Assembly: GCF_002795265.1 (NCBI RefSeq)
Contig: NZ_CP024870.1
Location: forward strand, 248,001-312,000
Origin: Spiroplasma clarkii
Lineage (GTDB): Bacteria; Bacillota_I; Bacilli_A; Mycoplasmatales; Mycoplasmataceae
Direction: 5' to 3'
DNA: 64,000 nucleotides
Shown here: positions 41,814 through 54,041 of the stretch, in pieces
Numbering within the stretch: position 1 is the stretch's first letter
Layout of the letters: each line of letters opens with the position of its first letter
The notes under the pieces: model-generated
What the model saw: the letters and a program-made list of their open reading frames with translations, nothing else
The model's database searches: none
What the model was told of the DNA's origin: nothing
Translations under genes and position numbers: made by a program

Positions 41814-42818
41814 ATTAAAAAAATATTAGCTATTTTGGGTACTTTAACTTTTATTGTACCTTCTGCTTTAACTTTGGTGTCATGTAATACACCAAAAACT
41901 GATGAAGAAGACAAGACTCCTTCAGTAAAAACCGAATACTCAGATGAAGATTACTTGAATGTAATTGGAGAATTTGAATATGAAGATTTAGGTGGTGGAA
42001 ATATTAAATTAACTTCTAAAGGTAACAAGATTGCCTTTGGAAAAAATGGTCCATCAAACCTTGCCTATTCAATGAACATGAGTGAAGAAAAAAGAGATGA
42101 AATATTTTTCTTACCATATGAATTAGATTTACCAACAGATACTTCAAAACCATATCCAACTGAAATTATAAGCTTTTTTACATTTAAAGAAGTAGATCTT
42201 GATGATTATGATGGCTTTTGAAAGGATACAGTGGAGAAATCACGAGAGGAGACAAATCTAAATACAAGAAAAAACGGAGAAATGCTCTATTATACAAATT
42301 GAAGTCCTGGAACTTATCAAGCAAGTAACAAATTTAAGCATTTCCAAATTAATGTTAAAAATATTGATTCAAGTGGTCCGGATTTAATGTTAAATTGAGT
42401 GACAGTTACCAAGAGTTTTCAACTTGCCAACTTCCATTTCAATTTTATAGACAATATAGAAAAAGTTTTTAAAAAACTATGAGAAAAAGCAGAGTTTAAA
42501 GATGTGTCTGAATACTTTTTAAAATTACCCAAAAGTGGAGAAATTCCTGAAGTTAAACTTGCTTATTTTAGTAATGCAAGTTCTTTTAGAAGTAGTTATA
42601 TTTATAGTGATTTTGCAGAAGTATTTGCTAGTAGTTATATGGCTGATTATGATGAGCTTAAAGAATTGGGTGTTTTAAAGGAAATGTGAGAATTTAAAAA
42701 TTTAAATTATGAATCATATAAATATGATGGGTATAAAGAAGAGTTTAGTATTACCTATAGATTTAATTTTTCTGGAATAACTGACCTTTGATATTTACTT
42801 CATATTTCATCAATTTAG
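41814..42818 (+). CDS. Lipoprotein with apparent ATT start codon
   Basis: 334 residues if read from ATT 41814, which stands where sibling lipoproteins have ATG: (M)KKILAILGTLTFIVPSALTLVSC with lipid Cys24. TAGGAG lies 9-10 bp upstream. No ATG, GTG or TTG lies between the ribosome site and the signal peptide; the next TTG (41835) would cut the signal. The mature part is acidic and aromatic with no recognised domain. Either ATT is used as a weak start or the start codon has been lost. Confidence 0.6.
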
Positions 42819-43156
42819 AAATCTATTTTATTTAGATCTTTATTCTGAATAAAAATTGTTTCTAAAAATAATTTTTTTGAAGTTTAGTATATATTAAACA
42901 AAACATAATAGAAAAATTAAAACCTGCTAATTTAGTTATTGTCATAATCATAAAGTTTTTTATTCATGATTGATATATTGATTAAGTAAAAAATTTTAAT
43001 TTTCAAAAATTACAGTTTTGAAAATTAAAGACAATTAATAATCCAAAAATTAAACTAGATTTGATAACTGTATTTTTGCTATTTTGATTAGATTAAGGTA
43101 GCAAGTATTATAGATTAATCATTCAAATTAAAAAAGATAAACTTGGAGAGAAAATT
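42819..43156. other. Non-genic AT-rich stretch
   Basis: No frame or RNA gene seen. It contains the inverted repeat at 42996-43028 and, just before the next start codon, a GGAGAG ribosome site. Confidence 0.5.
42996..43028. repeat. Perfect 13-bp inverted repeat with 7-nt loop
   Basis: TTAATTTTCAAAA and its exact reverse complement. A T run follows only when read on the minus strand, where no gene ends, so its role is unclear; it could be an operator or a chance AT-rich hairpin. Confidence 0.55.
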
Positions 43157-43354
43157 ATGAAGTGAATATTTGAAAATAAGGCATTATTTTATTTTAAATG
43201 ATCTAAGAGTTTTGTATGGATAATTTCTTTAAGGTGAATTTATAGTTTATACAAAATTAGTGCTGGTCAAATGGAACAAGTATATAAACAAGTCACAAAT
43301 TTCTTAATAACTTTTTATCAACAAAAATATCTTTTAGATTGTTATATAAATTAA
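43157..43354 (+). CDS. Small hypothetical protein, Trp-rich
   Basis: 65 residues with five Trp, four of them from TGA. N-terminal half hydrophobic and aromatic (ALFYFKWSKSFVWIISLRWIYSLY), possibly membrane-associated. GGAGAG precedes ATG 43157. The stop directly abuts the next gene's ATG, which supports a real coupled gene. Not recognised. Confidence 0.5.
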
Positions 43355-45139
43355 ATGAAATTTATTTTTATCAAAGAATTTAAGAATAAATATTTGTATA
43401 TTTCTAGTTCTCTAGTTCTACTAATCTACTTAATAATGTTTTTAACATATTATTTCATAGAGATATTTGACTTAGGCTTAGAAAGTTATGACAGTATTAG
43501 TAAAAATCATGAGTTTTTAATGGAGTTTAACTTTAATAAAATCAATTGAATTTTATGGTTTTGTTTGACATTTATTTTAACACTAAATTCACTATTATCA
43601 TTGGGTAATGTAAAGAGAGATATTTTTAAAGAAAATTATGGTTTTAAAAGCTTAGTAAAATGGTATTTAAATTATTTTCTTGTAAATAGTTTAATGTTAC
43701 TTGTAACTATCTTGTTATTTTATTTAAGTACAATGGGGATTTTTATCCAACATTGAGTTTTTTACTTACAAATTTGTGGCTACTTATTTATATTTGCTTT
43801 AACAAGTTACACATTTGTAAGTTTAACTGCCTACTTAATTTATGTAGTTTCAGACTTTAAAATTTTTATAATAACCTCAAGCTTATTTTGTTTTATTATA
43901 AGTCCTTTGCTTTCAACTTTACCTTTAAATTCAGTTGAATTTAAAAATCTCTCAAAAACCTATTCATATAACTTTGACACAAATGATTATCAACTAGATA
44001 TTAAGAATTCAGATTTAATTTATTTAAATTCATTTTTAAATGAAAATAATCTGATTTTTTTAAATTTTGATAAAGCCTATAGTGTTGTCACAAGTCATGT
44101 CAAAAAATTTTGTGTAAATTCAATAAATGTAGTCTTAGTTAATAATGAAATCTACAATACTTGTATTGTAGAAAAAACAGTATTAAATGAAGCTTTTAAT
44201 GATAATGCAAATATCAATATTATTTGAAAGAATTCAATTTTTAATAAAGATACTCTAATAAAATATGGAGATATAATTAGTTGATTTCAAACCAAAGGAG
44301 ATTTGAAAGAAAAATTAGCTATAATTAGTGACTTATTTTCAGATTATGATTTTCAAGTAGATTTTGAAGCACTTCAATATGTTGTTTATGAAATTAATAT
44401 TGACAAAGATTTTGGTTTCAATTTTGGTGACCAAAGGTTACCACCATATTATGACACTCAATTACAAATTTTTGCAAAGGTTATTTTTTATTACTATCTT
44501 ATTAATTACATGAAAAACCCAGGTGCATATGATCAGATGACAAAATTAACCTATGGTAAAGTTTTTGAAAGGTTTTTAACTTCACAAATTTATGAAACTA
44601 GACATTTTCGCACCTTAGTTAATGAGTTAATGTGAGAACTTCCTGAAAAAAATTCAGAACAATACCAAGACTTGCAAAATCAAAACTATTCTCTAGGAGA
44701 TATAAATCTATTTTTTAAAGAAAATTATAATCCAATTCTATTAATTGGAATTATTAATGAATTCAAAGTGGATCAAAATCAAATGGATGAACTCAAAAAA
44801 TTCAAAAACAAAGTTAAAGAAAACTACCTGTTTAATTTTTTTGCCTACAATAATTCTTGATTTAATCAAGTAAATTTAGACTATCAGGGAAAATATTTGA
44901 GCATTTTAAAAGAAAACAGTTACTTTGCAAAAAAACAACCATTTTACTTATTAGAAAACAATCTCTTTTTAAATAAAGATAACTTATACTTGTATCCAGG
45001 CAAAATTGACCACTATTTTTGAATATTAATTATAATTTACCTATTCATAATTTTTTCTCAAATTGGGGCAATTTGAATTTTTTCAAGGTTAAAACTTAAA
45101 GAAAAGGTTCATTCAAGAAGTTTTCCAATTATTATTTAA
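43355..45139 (+). CDS. Large membrane protein, ABC-2 permease-like, unknown function
   Basis: 594 residues. The N-terminal ~200 residues have about five hydrophobic segments (near 15-35, 68-85, 110-130, 140-165 and 170-190). A long hydrophilic, extracellular-type region follows (~195-555), then one final membrane helix (ILIIIYLFIIFSQIGAIWIF). The layout resembles ABC-2/bacteriocin-export type permeases with a large outer loop, but no ATPase is encoded alongside. It begins immediately after the 65-residue gene. Confidence 0.6.
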
Positions 45140-45230
45140 ATAGACTTTGGCAACTCTGATAGAAACATAAAATTTTAAAAAAATGTCAAACATTAGTAGA
45201 TTTTTTTGTATAATATTATAGTTAACATAT

Positions 45231-45307
45231 GGCGTATATGGCGAAGTGGTTAACGCTCCGGATTGTGGTTCCGGCATTCGAGGGTTCAATTCCCTTTATA
45301 CGCCCCA
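45231..45307 (+). tRNA. tRNA-His (anticodon GUG)
   Basis: Cloverleaf with anticodon loop TTGTGGT between CCGGA and TCCGG. An encoded extra G at 45231 pairs with C73 (45304), the identity hallmark of tRNA-His. Acceptor 45232-45238 pairs with 45297-45303. CCA is encoded at 45305-45307. Confidence 0.96.
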
Positions 45308-45321
45308 TTTATTTAGAAATT

Positions 45322-45347
45322 AAAACTCATTTCACAATGAGTTTTTT
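45322..45347 (+). terminator. Intrinsic terminator after tRNA-His
   Basis: AAAACTCATT / AATGAGTTTT stem with a 4-nt loop and T run. Confidence 0.8.
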
Positions 45348-45395
45348 ATATTTTTTGTTAAAATAAAGTATATAGTAAATAAAAAGAGGTAAATT

Positions 45396-46940
45396 ATGAA
45401 TCCGACACAATTAATTATCTTAGACTATGGTAGTCAATATACACAGCTTTTATCTAGAAGGATTAGAGAATTGGGAGTTTATAGTGAAGTTGTTAGTTTT
45501 AAAATAACAGCAAAAGCTATCAAAGAAACATTCTCAAACTTAAAAGGCATAATTTTGTCAGGAGGTCCAGCAAGTGTTTATGAACATGATGCATATACAG
45601 TTGATCCTGAAATCTTTGATTTAAATATCCCAGTGCTTGGAGTTTGTTATGGTTTACAACTGCTTTGTGAATTATTTGGTGGTAAAGTAGAGCAAGCCAC
45701 AAACAAAGAATTTGGAAAAGCAGTTTTACATCTTGATGATGCAAACAGTCAGTTATTTGCAGACATTAAAGATCAAAGTTTGGTTTGAATGAGTCATGCT
45801 GACCACATCACCAAATTGCCACCAAATTTCCAGCAAATAGCACATTCACAAGCTTCAATTGCTGCAATCAAACATCAAGAAAAGCCTTTTTATGGAATTC
45901 AATTTCATGCTGAAGTAACTCATAGTGAACAAGGTGGAACTATGTTAAAAAATTTCTTGTTTTTAGTTTGTCAGGCTCAACCAGATTGAAATATGCAAGA
46001 CTTTATTGTTAAAAAAGTTGCTGAAATTAAAAAAGTTGTCGGTGCAGACCAAGTAATTTTAGGCTTAAGTGGGGGAGTTGATTCCTCAGTGGCAGCTGCC
46101 TTAATTGCCAAAGCTATCGGTAAGCAACTCACTTGTATTTTTGTAGATACAGGCTTATTGAGAAAAAATGAAGCCAATCAAGTTATGACAAAATACCAAG
46201 AGTTATTTACTATGAATATTAAATTAGTTGATGCTAAAGAGAAGTTTTTTAAAGCTTTAAGTGGTGTTGCAGAACCAGAAGCAAAAAGAAAAATCATTGG
46301 TAAAAATTTTGTAGACATTTTTAATGATGAAGCAAAGAAAATGCAGAAGGCAAAATTTCTAGCGCAAGGAACCATTTATCCAGATGTTATTGAATCATCA
46401 GCTCATGGTCATAGCTCGAAAACAATTAAGTCACACCACAATGTAGGTGGTTTACCAAAAGAGCTAAAATTTGAACTCTTAGAACCCTTGCGTAATTTAT
46501 TTAAAGATGAGGTTCGAGAAGTTGGTCGTCAACTAGGCTTAGACAACACCATTGTTGATCGTCACCCTTTCCCAGGACCTGGTTTGGGAGTTAGAGTTAT
46601 TGGTGAGGTCACTGCTGAGAAAGTGAAAATTTTACAAGAAGTTGATGATATTTTTATTAGTAAACTATATGAAGCTAATTTATACCAAACAGTTAGCCAA
46701 GCATTTGCCACCATTCTACCTGTCAAAACAGTAGGAGTTATGGGTGATAACCGGACTTATGATTATGTGGTAGCTTTAAGATCTGTTAATACAATTGACT
46801 TTATGACAGCCACTGCTACTCACTTACCATGAGATTTTTTAGAAGCAGTTGTTAATGAAATCATTAACAAGGTTGATGGTGTTAACCGAGTGGTTTATGA
46901 TATAACTTCAAAACCACCAGGAACAATTGAATGAGAATAA
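45396..46940 (+). CDS. guaA: GMP synthase (glutamine-hydrolysing)
   Basis: 514 residues. Class I glutamine amidotransferase domain with nucleophile Cys84 (GVCYGLQLL) and FHAEVTHSE, then the ATP-pyrophosphatase P-loop LSGGVDSS near residue 225 and the C-terminal dimerisation domain. It converts XMP to GMP with ATP and glutamine. guaB follows after 13 bp, and hpt with its riboswitch lies further on, so this is a guanine nucleotide supply locus. Confidence 0.96.
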
Positions 46941-46953
46941 GGAGTAAAAAAAT

Positions 46954-48419
<1,466 letters not shown>

Positions 48420-48420
<1 letters not shown>

Positions 48421-48482
48421 AATTCTAAATAGAGACTTGTAAATAAAAAAACTTTTTATATATCTATCATTAGAATTTTTTG
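48420..48482 (+). terminator. Probable terminator after guaB
   Basis: AATTCTAA (48421-48428) pairs with TTAGAATT (48470-48477), with an inner A-run/T-run helix, followed by T residues. Confidence 0.55.
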
Positions 48483-48503
48483 TTAGAATAAAATTGTAGT
48501 TAA

Positions 48504-48575
48504 TAGTATTTATATATGTCAACATAATGGGTTGATGTCTCTACGTCTAGACCAATCTAGAAGCTATGAGTACTA
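48504..48575 (+). promoter_or_regulatory. Purine riboswitch aptamer, guanine type
   Basis: P1 is a 10-bp helix 48504-48513 with 48566-48575. P2 is TCAAC/GTTGA around the loop ATAATGG. P3 is TCTAG/CTAGA around ACCAAT. Junction J2/3 reads GTCTCTAC, keeping U47, U51 and C50 of the class with C in place of U48. J3/1 reads GCTATG, placing C at the base-pairing position 74, which predicts guanine recognition rather than adenine. It lies about 70 nt upstream of hpt. No terminator follows the aptamer, so control is probably at translation start (inference). Confidence 0.85.
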
Positions 48576-48645
48576 AAAATTAGAATTAAACATTAGTTAT
48601 TCGAGGTAAATATCTATTAGTTACACTTATAGGGGTAAAATATAT

Positions 48646-49179
48646 ATGATGAAATTTAAGCATAACTTGCAACTATTACTTTCAAAAGAGGAAATTAGTG
48701 CAAAGATTAAAGAATTAGCAGAAGAACTAAATGAAAAATATAAAGACAACGAAAGTTTATCATTTGTAGCGATTATGAACGGGTCACTATTCTTCTTTAC
48801 TGATTTATTAAAACAAATTAACATTCCTATTAAAATGGACACTGTAACAGTTTCAAGTTACTCAGGAATGGCTTCAACTAGGGAAGTGACTTTCCACAAA
48901 GAAATTACAAAACCAATCGTTGAGGGACAGGATGTAATTATTATTGAAGACTTAATTGATACAGGTTTAACTTTAACTGCAGTTTATGAACATATTCTTG
49001 CATTAAAACCAAAAACTTTACAAATAATTACACTTGGAGATAAAACACCTTGTCACCCAGACTTCAAATATGAATATAAAACATTGTTTGATTTTCCCAA
49101 CAAATTCGTAGTGGGTTATGGTTTAGAAACTGACGACCTATACCGTCAATTACCAGAAATTTATTACGTTGTAGACTAA
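48646..49179 (+). CDS. hpt: Hypoxanthine (guanine) phosphoribosyltransferase
   Basis: 177 residues. The PRPP-binding motif is VIIIEDLIDTGLTL near residue 105; FVAIMNGSLFF is the pyrophosphate loop. It salvages hypoxanthine and guanine to IMP and GMP, and is placed under the guanine-type riboswitch. Two adjacent ATG codons (48646 and 48649) fit the AGGGG ribosome site; I kept the first. A terminator follows. Confidence 0.95.
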   Translation: MMKFKHNLQLLLSKEEISAKIKELAEELNEKYKDNESLSFVAIMNGSLFFFTDLLKQINIPIKMDTVTVSSYSGMASTREVTFHKEITKPIVEGQDVIIIEDLIDTGLTLTAVYEHILALKPKTLQIITLGDKTPCHPDFKYEYKTLFDFPNKFVVGYGLETDDLYRQLPEIYYVVD

Positions 49180-49197
49180 TACCTATCTCAAATTATT

Positions 49198-49226
49198 AAT
49201 TGCTCTTTTTAGAGCAATTTTTTTTA
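49198..49226 (+). terminator. Intrinsic terminator after hpt
   Basis: AATTGCTCT / AGAGCAATT hairpin followed by eight T. Confidence 0.9.
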
Positions 49227-49231
49227 TTTTT

Positions 49232-49266
49232 TTGGCGAACTTTTAAATTTGACGACGATTAAATAA
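49232..49266 (+). promoter_or_regulatory. Shared promoter-like element, copy 1 (array gene 1)
   Basis: TTGGCGA at 49232 and CGATTAAATAA at 49256, start to start 24 bp, 48 bp before the start codon. The same two blocks with identical spacing occur at 50463 and, in slightly altered form, at 57455, while the sequence between them differs. The look is that of a non-standard sigma-type promoter. Confidence 0.5.
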
Positions 49267-49279
49267 TTAGGAGGTAATT

Positions 49280-50440
49280 ATGAATCAAAATTTAAATCAA
49301 ATTGTAAAATTTAAAGCAGAGAATCAATTTGATAACAAAAAACAAACAGTTAAACTAGACACTGATTTAATTGTTGAAGTTAAGGGAGTCGCATTTAATG
49401 TTTATCAAGTTATTGACAAACAAGAATACTACAGATTTGTTGTGCTTATTAGAATGGGAGGTAAACAAATTTCCTTTTATCGACTTTCAGAAGAAAGTAC
49501 AGTATCATCAGCTGATTATTCTGAAGTTATCCATCCTGATAATAGATTTGGAAAGTTTCCAACAGATGTTTTTGGGGGAGTTACAAAGAATCTAAGTGCA
49601 ACTTACTTGATTCCTGCTGAACTAGTTAAGTTAAACCATTATGATCTTAAAACAGATTTTACAATAGTAGATAAATCATTTATATTAACATTTAAACATT
49701 ACTTTAAATTAAATTTTTCAGTAAACACTTCATTAAAAACAGAGGTTAAAGACAAAACTATTGATGTTGCCAATGTTTTTACAGAGTTTAACATTGAAAG
49801 TAAAGCAGATTCAGTCTGACATAGTTCAAGCATTTTCCCAATTGTTGGCATGAAAATAAACAATGCTGTAAAAAATTGAAATGATAGACTTGATTTTGCT
49901 TTATCTTTAAATTGAGATTATTATGAAATTCCTGATGATCGCAAGAAATTTTCAAATGAACGAATACCTGAAGAAATAATTAGTTTATTTAAGCAAATTA
50001 AAATTGAATTCAATCTTGATGATAGTAGTGAAATAAAATACTTTAAAAATAATTATATTGTTCAAAATCTAACTAGTTCAAAAAATTCTAGCAAATTTGC
50101 TGCAGAAATTACAACAGCTAACAAAACGATTTTTGACAGTGATACAAGAAAAGTTGAATAAAGTATTGATGCTAAGCCTGGAATTTTAATAAATCCCTAT
50201 GACAAATGACAAAATGAATTTGTGAGAAATATTCAAATAAGTAATATCAATTACAGTGTAAGTCAAATTACACTTATTCCCCAAAAAACTTATGAAATAA
50301 TTGCTGTGCCACAATTAAATTTTGCTAAGGTTAATGAGTATGCGATAAATTATCAAATGAATGCTTGAAATAAATTCTTAGAAAATCAACAAGATCTAGC
50401 TTTGAAATTTATTAAAGCTCATGAAAAACAGTTACAGTAA
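49280..50440 (+). pseudogene. Array family member 1, interrupted by an in-frame TAA
   Basis: 386 codons from ATG 49280 to TAA 50438-50440, with an internal TAA at 50159-50161. At the same column intact paralogues 3 and 4 have GAA (Glu), so this is a single-base nonsense change. Reading stops after 293 residues and would lose the conserved C-terminal block GILINPYDKWQNEFVRNIQI. No signal peptide or membrane helix; the protein would be cytosolic, beta-rich and Lys/Asn-rich. Family not recognised. GGAGGT precedes the start. Confidence 0.7.
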
Positions 50441-50462
50441 TTTTAAAAAAAGTTTAAAAAAC

Positions 50463-50497
50463 TTGGCGAGAAAGCAAATTTCTCAACGATTAAATAA
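50463..50497 (+). promoter_or_regulatory. Shared promoter-like element, copy 2 (array gene 2)
   Basis: TTGGCGA at 50463 and CGATTAAATAA at 50487, the same 24-bp phasing and the same 48-bp distance to the start codon as copy 1. The middle contains a different sequence that can form a small GAGAAA/TTTCTC hairpin. Confidence 0.5.
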
Positions 50498-50510
50498 TTA
50501 GGAGGTAATT

Positions 50511-51665
50511 ATGAATCAAAATCAACAGCAAGTTATAAAAGTAAAAGCAGATAATCAATATGATAACAAAAAACAAGCAATGTCTTTAAGCGGTAAACTT
50601 CCTCTTGAAGTTAAAGGTGCTGCTTTTAATTTAACAGAAACCATTGGTTTAAAAAAATATTATAAGTTTATTGTCTCACTTAAACAAATTGAGGAAAAAC
50701 CAAAAGGGTATTTTGTTGAAGAAAAAAGCACCTTGACTTCAGACAATTATTCTGAAGACATTCATCCAAAAGAAAAGTTCATTACAGATAAAAAAAGAAA
50801 TTTTTTATATAAAGATCCAATGAGTGCAACATATATGATTCCACTAGAGGCAATACAACAAAATTACTACAAGCTTAAAATAAAGTTAACCCTAACAAAT
50901 TTAGTGTTTCTTAATTCATATATTCTCACAGAAGAAGTAACTTTCTCAGTAAATTCTTCATTAAAAACAGAGGTTAGCAACAACACTGTTGATGTCAGCA
51001 ATGCTGTAACTGAATTTAATGCCACCTTAAAGAAAGGGGTAGAAATTCCTGAATATAAAATCACTCCAGTTGTAGGTATGAAAATTAATAACACTGTACA
51101 AAATTGAAGGGAGAGACTTGATTTTACTCTACTAGTAGATTGAAACTTTTATGAAATTGGAGATGAGCGAAAACATTTTCCTGGTGAACCAATTCCAGAT
51201 GTCATTGATAACTTAACTAATACACATGATTTAAAATTTGATTTTACTGATGCTTGTAATATCAATTATTTTAAAAATAATTATGCTATCAACAAGATTA
51301 TTAGCAAAACAAATGTAAATTTATACACAGCAAAACTTGCAGTTGAAAATAAAACTGCTATTGATTATAACCAAAAAAAAGTTTTTGATAGTCAGGAAGG
51401 TGTTGATGGGATTTTAATAAATCCATATGATAAATGACAAAATGAATTTGTGTGAAATATTCAAATAAGTAATATCAATTACAGTGTAAGTCAAATTACA
51501 CTTATTCCCCAAAAAACTTATGAAGTAATTTCAGTACCACAATTAAATTTTGCTAAGGCTAGTGAGTATGTAATAAATTATCAGTTAAATGCTTGAAATA
51601 AATTCTTAGAAAACCAACAAGATCTTGCTTTAAAATTTATTAAAGCTCATGAAAAACAGTTATAA
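50511..51665 (+). CDS. Array family member 2, unknown function
   Basis: 384 residues, intact. N-terminal MNQNQQQVIKVKADNQYDNKK resembles member 1, the middle diverges, and the last ~85 residues are nearly the same as in members 1, 3 and 4 (NPYDKWQNEF...ALKFIKAHEKQL). No signal peptide, no membrane segment, no catalytic motif. Other shared stretches are SATY-IP, FSVN-SLKTE and VGMKINN-VQNW. Its own promoter-like element and GGAGGT lie upstream. Probably a soluble cytoplasmic protein of a lineage-specific family. Confidence 0.65.
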
Positions 51666-52853
51666 AAATTTATCAACAATTAAATAATTTAGGAGGTAAT
51701 TATGAATCAAAATCCAGATCATGTAGTTAAGATTAAAACTAATAATAATTATGATCAGAAAAAACAATCAGTTAGTATAAGTAGTAATTTGCCTATCAAT
51801 GTTTGAGGAATTGCATTTAACGTTTATCAAATTATTGACAAAAAAGAGTATTATAAATTTATTGTCAACATTAATCTTGCCAATCTTTTATTGACAAAGT
51901 ATGCACTTACTGTAAATAGTACTTTGGTTTCCGCAGATTCATCAGTAGCAATCCATCCAGAAGATGATTTCAAAACAGGTACTGGTGAAACACTTTTGTC
52001 TAAAGATGTAGTCAGTGCAACATACTTAATTCCAGTTAAGTTTGTCAAATTAAATTATTATAATCTCAAACTTAATTTAGGGTTAAAACTAATAGGATTT
52101 TTTGGACAAGACTTTGATGGTAAAATAGATTTTCCAGTAAACACTTCATTAAAAACTGAATCTAAGGATAACTCTGTTGATGTTACTAATGCAATAACAG
52201 AATTTAGCATGACCACTAGAAAAAATGGAACAGGACGTCAAATTAAAACTTTCTCAGCCGCTGGAATGAAAATAGATAATGTTGTACAAAATTGAAATGA
52301 CAGGCTTGACTTCACATTGACAATCCAATGAAAATTTTATGGTATCCTTGAAAAAGATGAGAAGTTCTTGGATGTAAATATTGATCGTCTCGTGTCTGAG
52401 TTGAATGAAGGAAAGCAAGTAGAATTTAATCTTGATGATAGTAGTGAAATAAAATATTTTAAAACCAATTATCTGATCCCAGTTTTAGCTAGTTCAAAAA
52501 CAGCTGAAGGTTTTTCTGAAAAAATTAGTACGACTAATCAAACTGTTTTTGATAGCATAGTTCAAAGGGTTGAAGAAAGTGATTCAGGTACTTCTGGAAT
52601 TTTATTAAATCCAAATGATAAATGACAAAATGAATTTGTGAGAAATATTCAAATAAGTAATATTAATTATAGTGTAAGTCAAATTACACTTATTCCCCAA
52701 AAAACTTATGAAGTAATTTCAGTACCACAATTAAATTTTGCTAAGGCTAGTGAGTATGTAATAAATTATCAGTTAAATGCTTGAAATAAATTCTTAGAAA
52801 ACCAACAAGATCTTGCTTTAAAATTTATTAAAGCTCATGAAAAACAGTTATAA
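51666..52853 (+). repeat. Tandem duplication, unit 1 (1188 bp)
   Basis: Contains array gene 3 and its 36-bp leader. Highly similar, base for base and in the same phase, to 52854-54041; differences cluster around 51871-52020 versus 53059-53208. Confidence 0.85.
51702..52853 (+). CDS. Array family member 3, unknown function
   Basis: 383 residues. Almost identical to member 4 over its whole length, with changes concentrated near residues 57-100. It keeps the family blocks: NVYQIIDKKEYYKF, SATYLIPV, FPVNTSLKTES, EFNLDDSSEIKYFK and the C-terminal KWQNEFVRNIQISNINYSVSQ. The leader is 36 bp with TTAGGAGGT and has no TTGGCGA element, so it is probably read from the promoter of member 2. Function unknown. 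Confidence 0.65.
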
Positions 52854-54041
52854 AAATTTATCAACAATTAAATAATTTAGGAGGTAATTATGAATCAAAA
52901 TCCAGATCATGTAGTTAAGATTAAAACTAATAATAATTATGATCAGAAAAAACAATCAGTTAGTATAAGTAGTAATTTGCCTATCAATGTTTGAGGAATT
53001 GCATTTAACGTTTATCAAATTATTGACAAAAAAGAGTATTATAAATTTATTGTCAACATTAATCTCGCTCATCCTATATGAACAATGTACACTATTACTG
53101 CAAATAGTACTTTGGTTTCTGCAGATTCATCAATGGTGATTCATCCAGAAGATGATTTCAAAACAGGTACTGGTAAAACAATTTTATTTAAAGAAGCGGT
53201 CAGTGCAACATATTTAATTCCAGTTGAGTTTGTCAAATTAAATTATTATAATCTCAAACTTAATTTAGGATTAAAACTTATTGGAGCTTTTGGACATGGC
53301 TATGATGGTAAAATAGATTTTCCAGTAAACACTTCATTAAAAACTGAATCTAAGAATAACTCTGTTGATGTTACTAATGCAATCACAGAATTTAGTATGA
53401 CCACTAGAAAAAATGGAACAGGACATCAAACTAAAACTTTTTCAGCTGCTGGAATGAAAATAGATAATGTTGTACAAAATTGAAATGATAGACTTGATTT
53501 CACATTGACAATCCAATGAAAATTTTATGGTATTCTTGAAAAAGATCAGCAGTTCTTGGATGCAAATATTGATCGTCTCGTGTCTGAGTTGAATGAAGGA
53601 AAGCGAATAGAATTTAATCTTGATGATAGTAGTGAAATAAAATATTTTAAAACCAACTATCTGATCCCAGTTTTAGCTAGTTCAAAAACAGCTGAAGGTT
53701 TTTCTGAAAAAATTAGTACAACTAATCAAACAGTTTTTGATAGCAGAGCTCAAAGGGTTGAAGAAAGTGATCCAGGTACTTCTGGAATTTTATTAAATCC
53801 AAATGACAAATGACAAAATGAATTTGTGAGAAATATTCAAATAAGTAATATTAATTATAGTGTAAGTCAAATTACACTTATTCCCCAAAAAACTTATGAA
53901 ATAATTTCATCTGAGCAATTAAACTTCACAAACTTCAGTGAGTATCAAATAAATTATCAGATGAATGCTTGAAACAAATTTTATGAAAATCAACAAGGTT
54001 TAGCTTTGAAATTTATTAAAGCTCATGAAAAACAATTGTTC
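52854..54041 (+). repeat. Tandem duplication, unit 2 (1188 bp)
   Basis: Second copy of 51666-52853 in direct orientation; the similarity weakens in the last ~150 bp, where the end of gene 4 differs (SSEQLNFTNFSEYQINYQ). Confidence 0.85.

Noticed and set aside
51666-54041. Possible CRISPR or satellite array
   Set aside because: The repeats are full-length genes in two copies, not short regularly spaced repeats; no cas gene is present.
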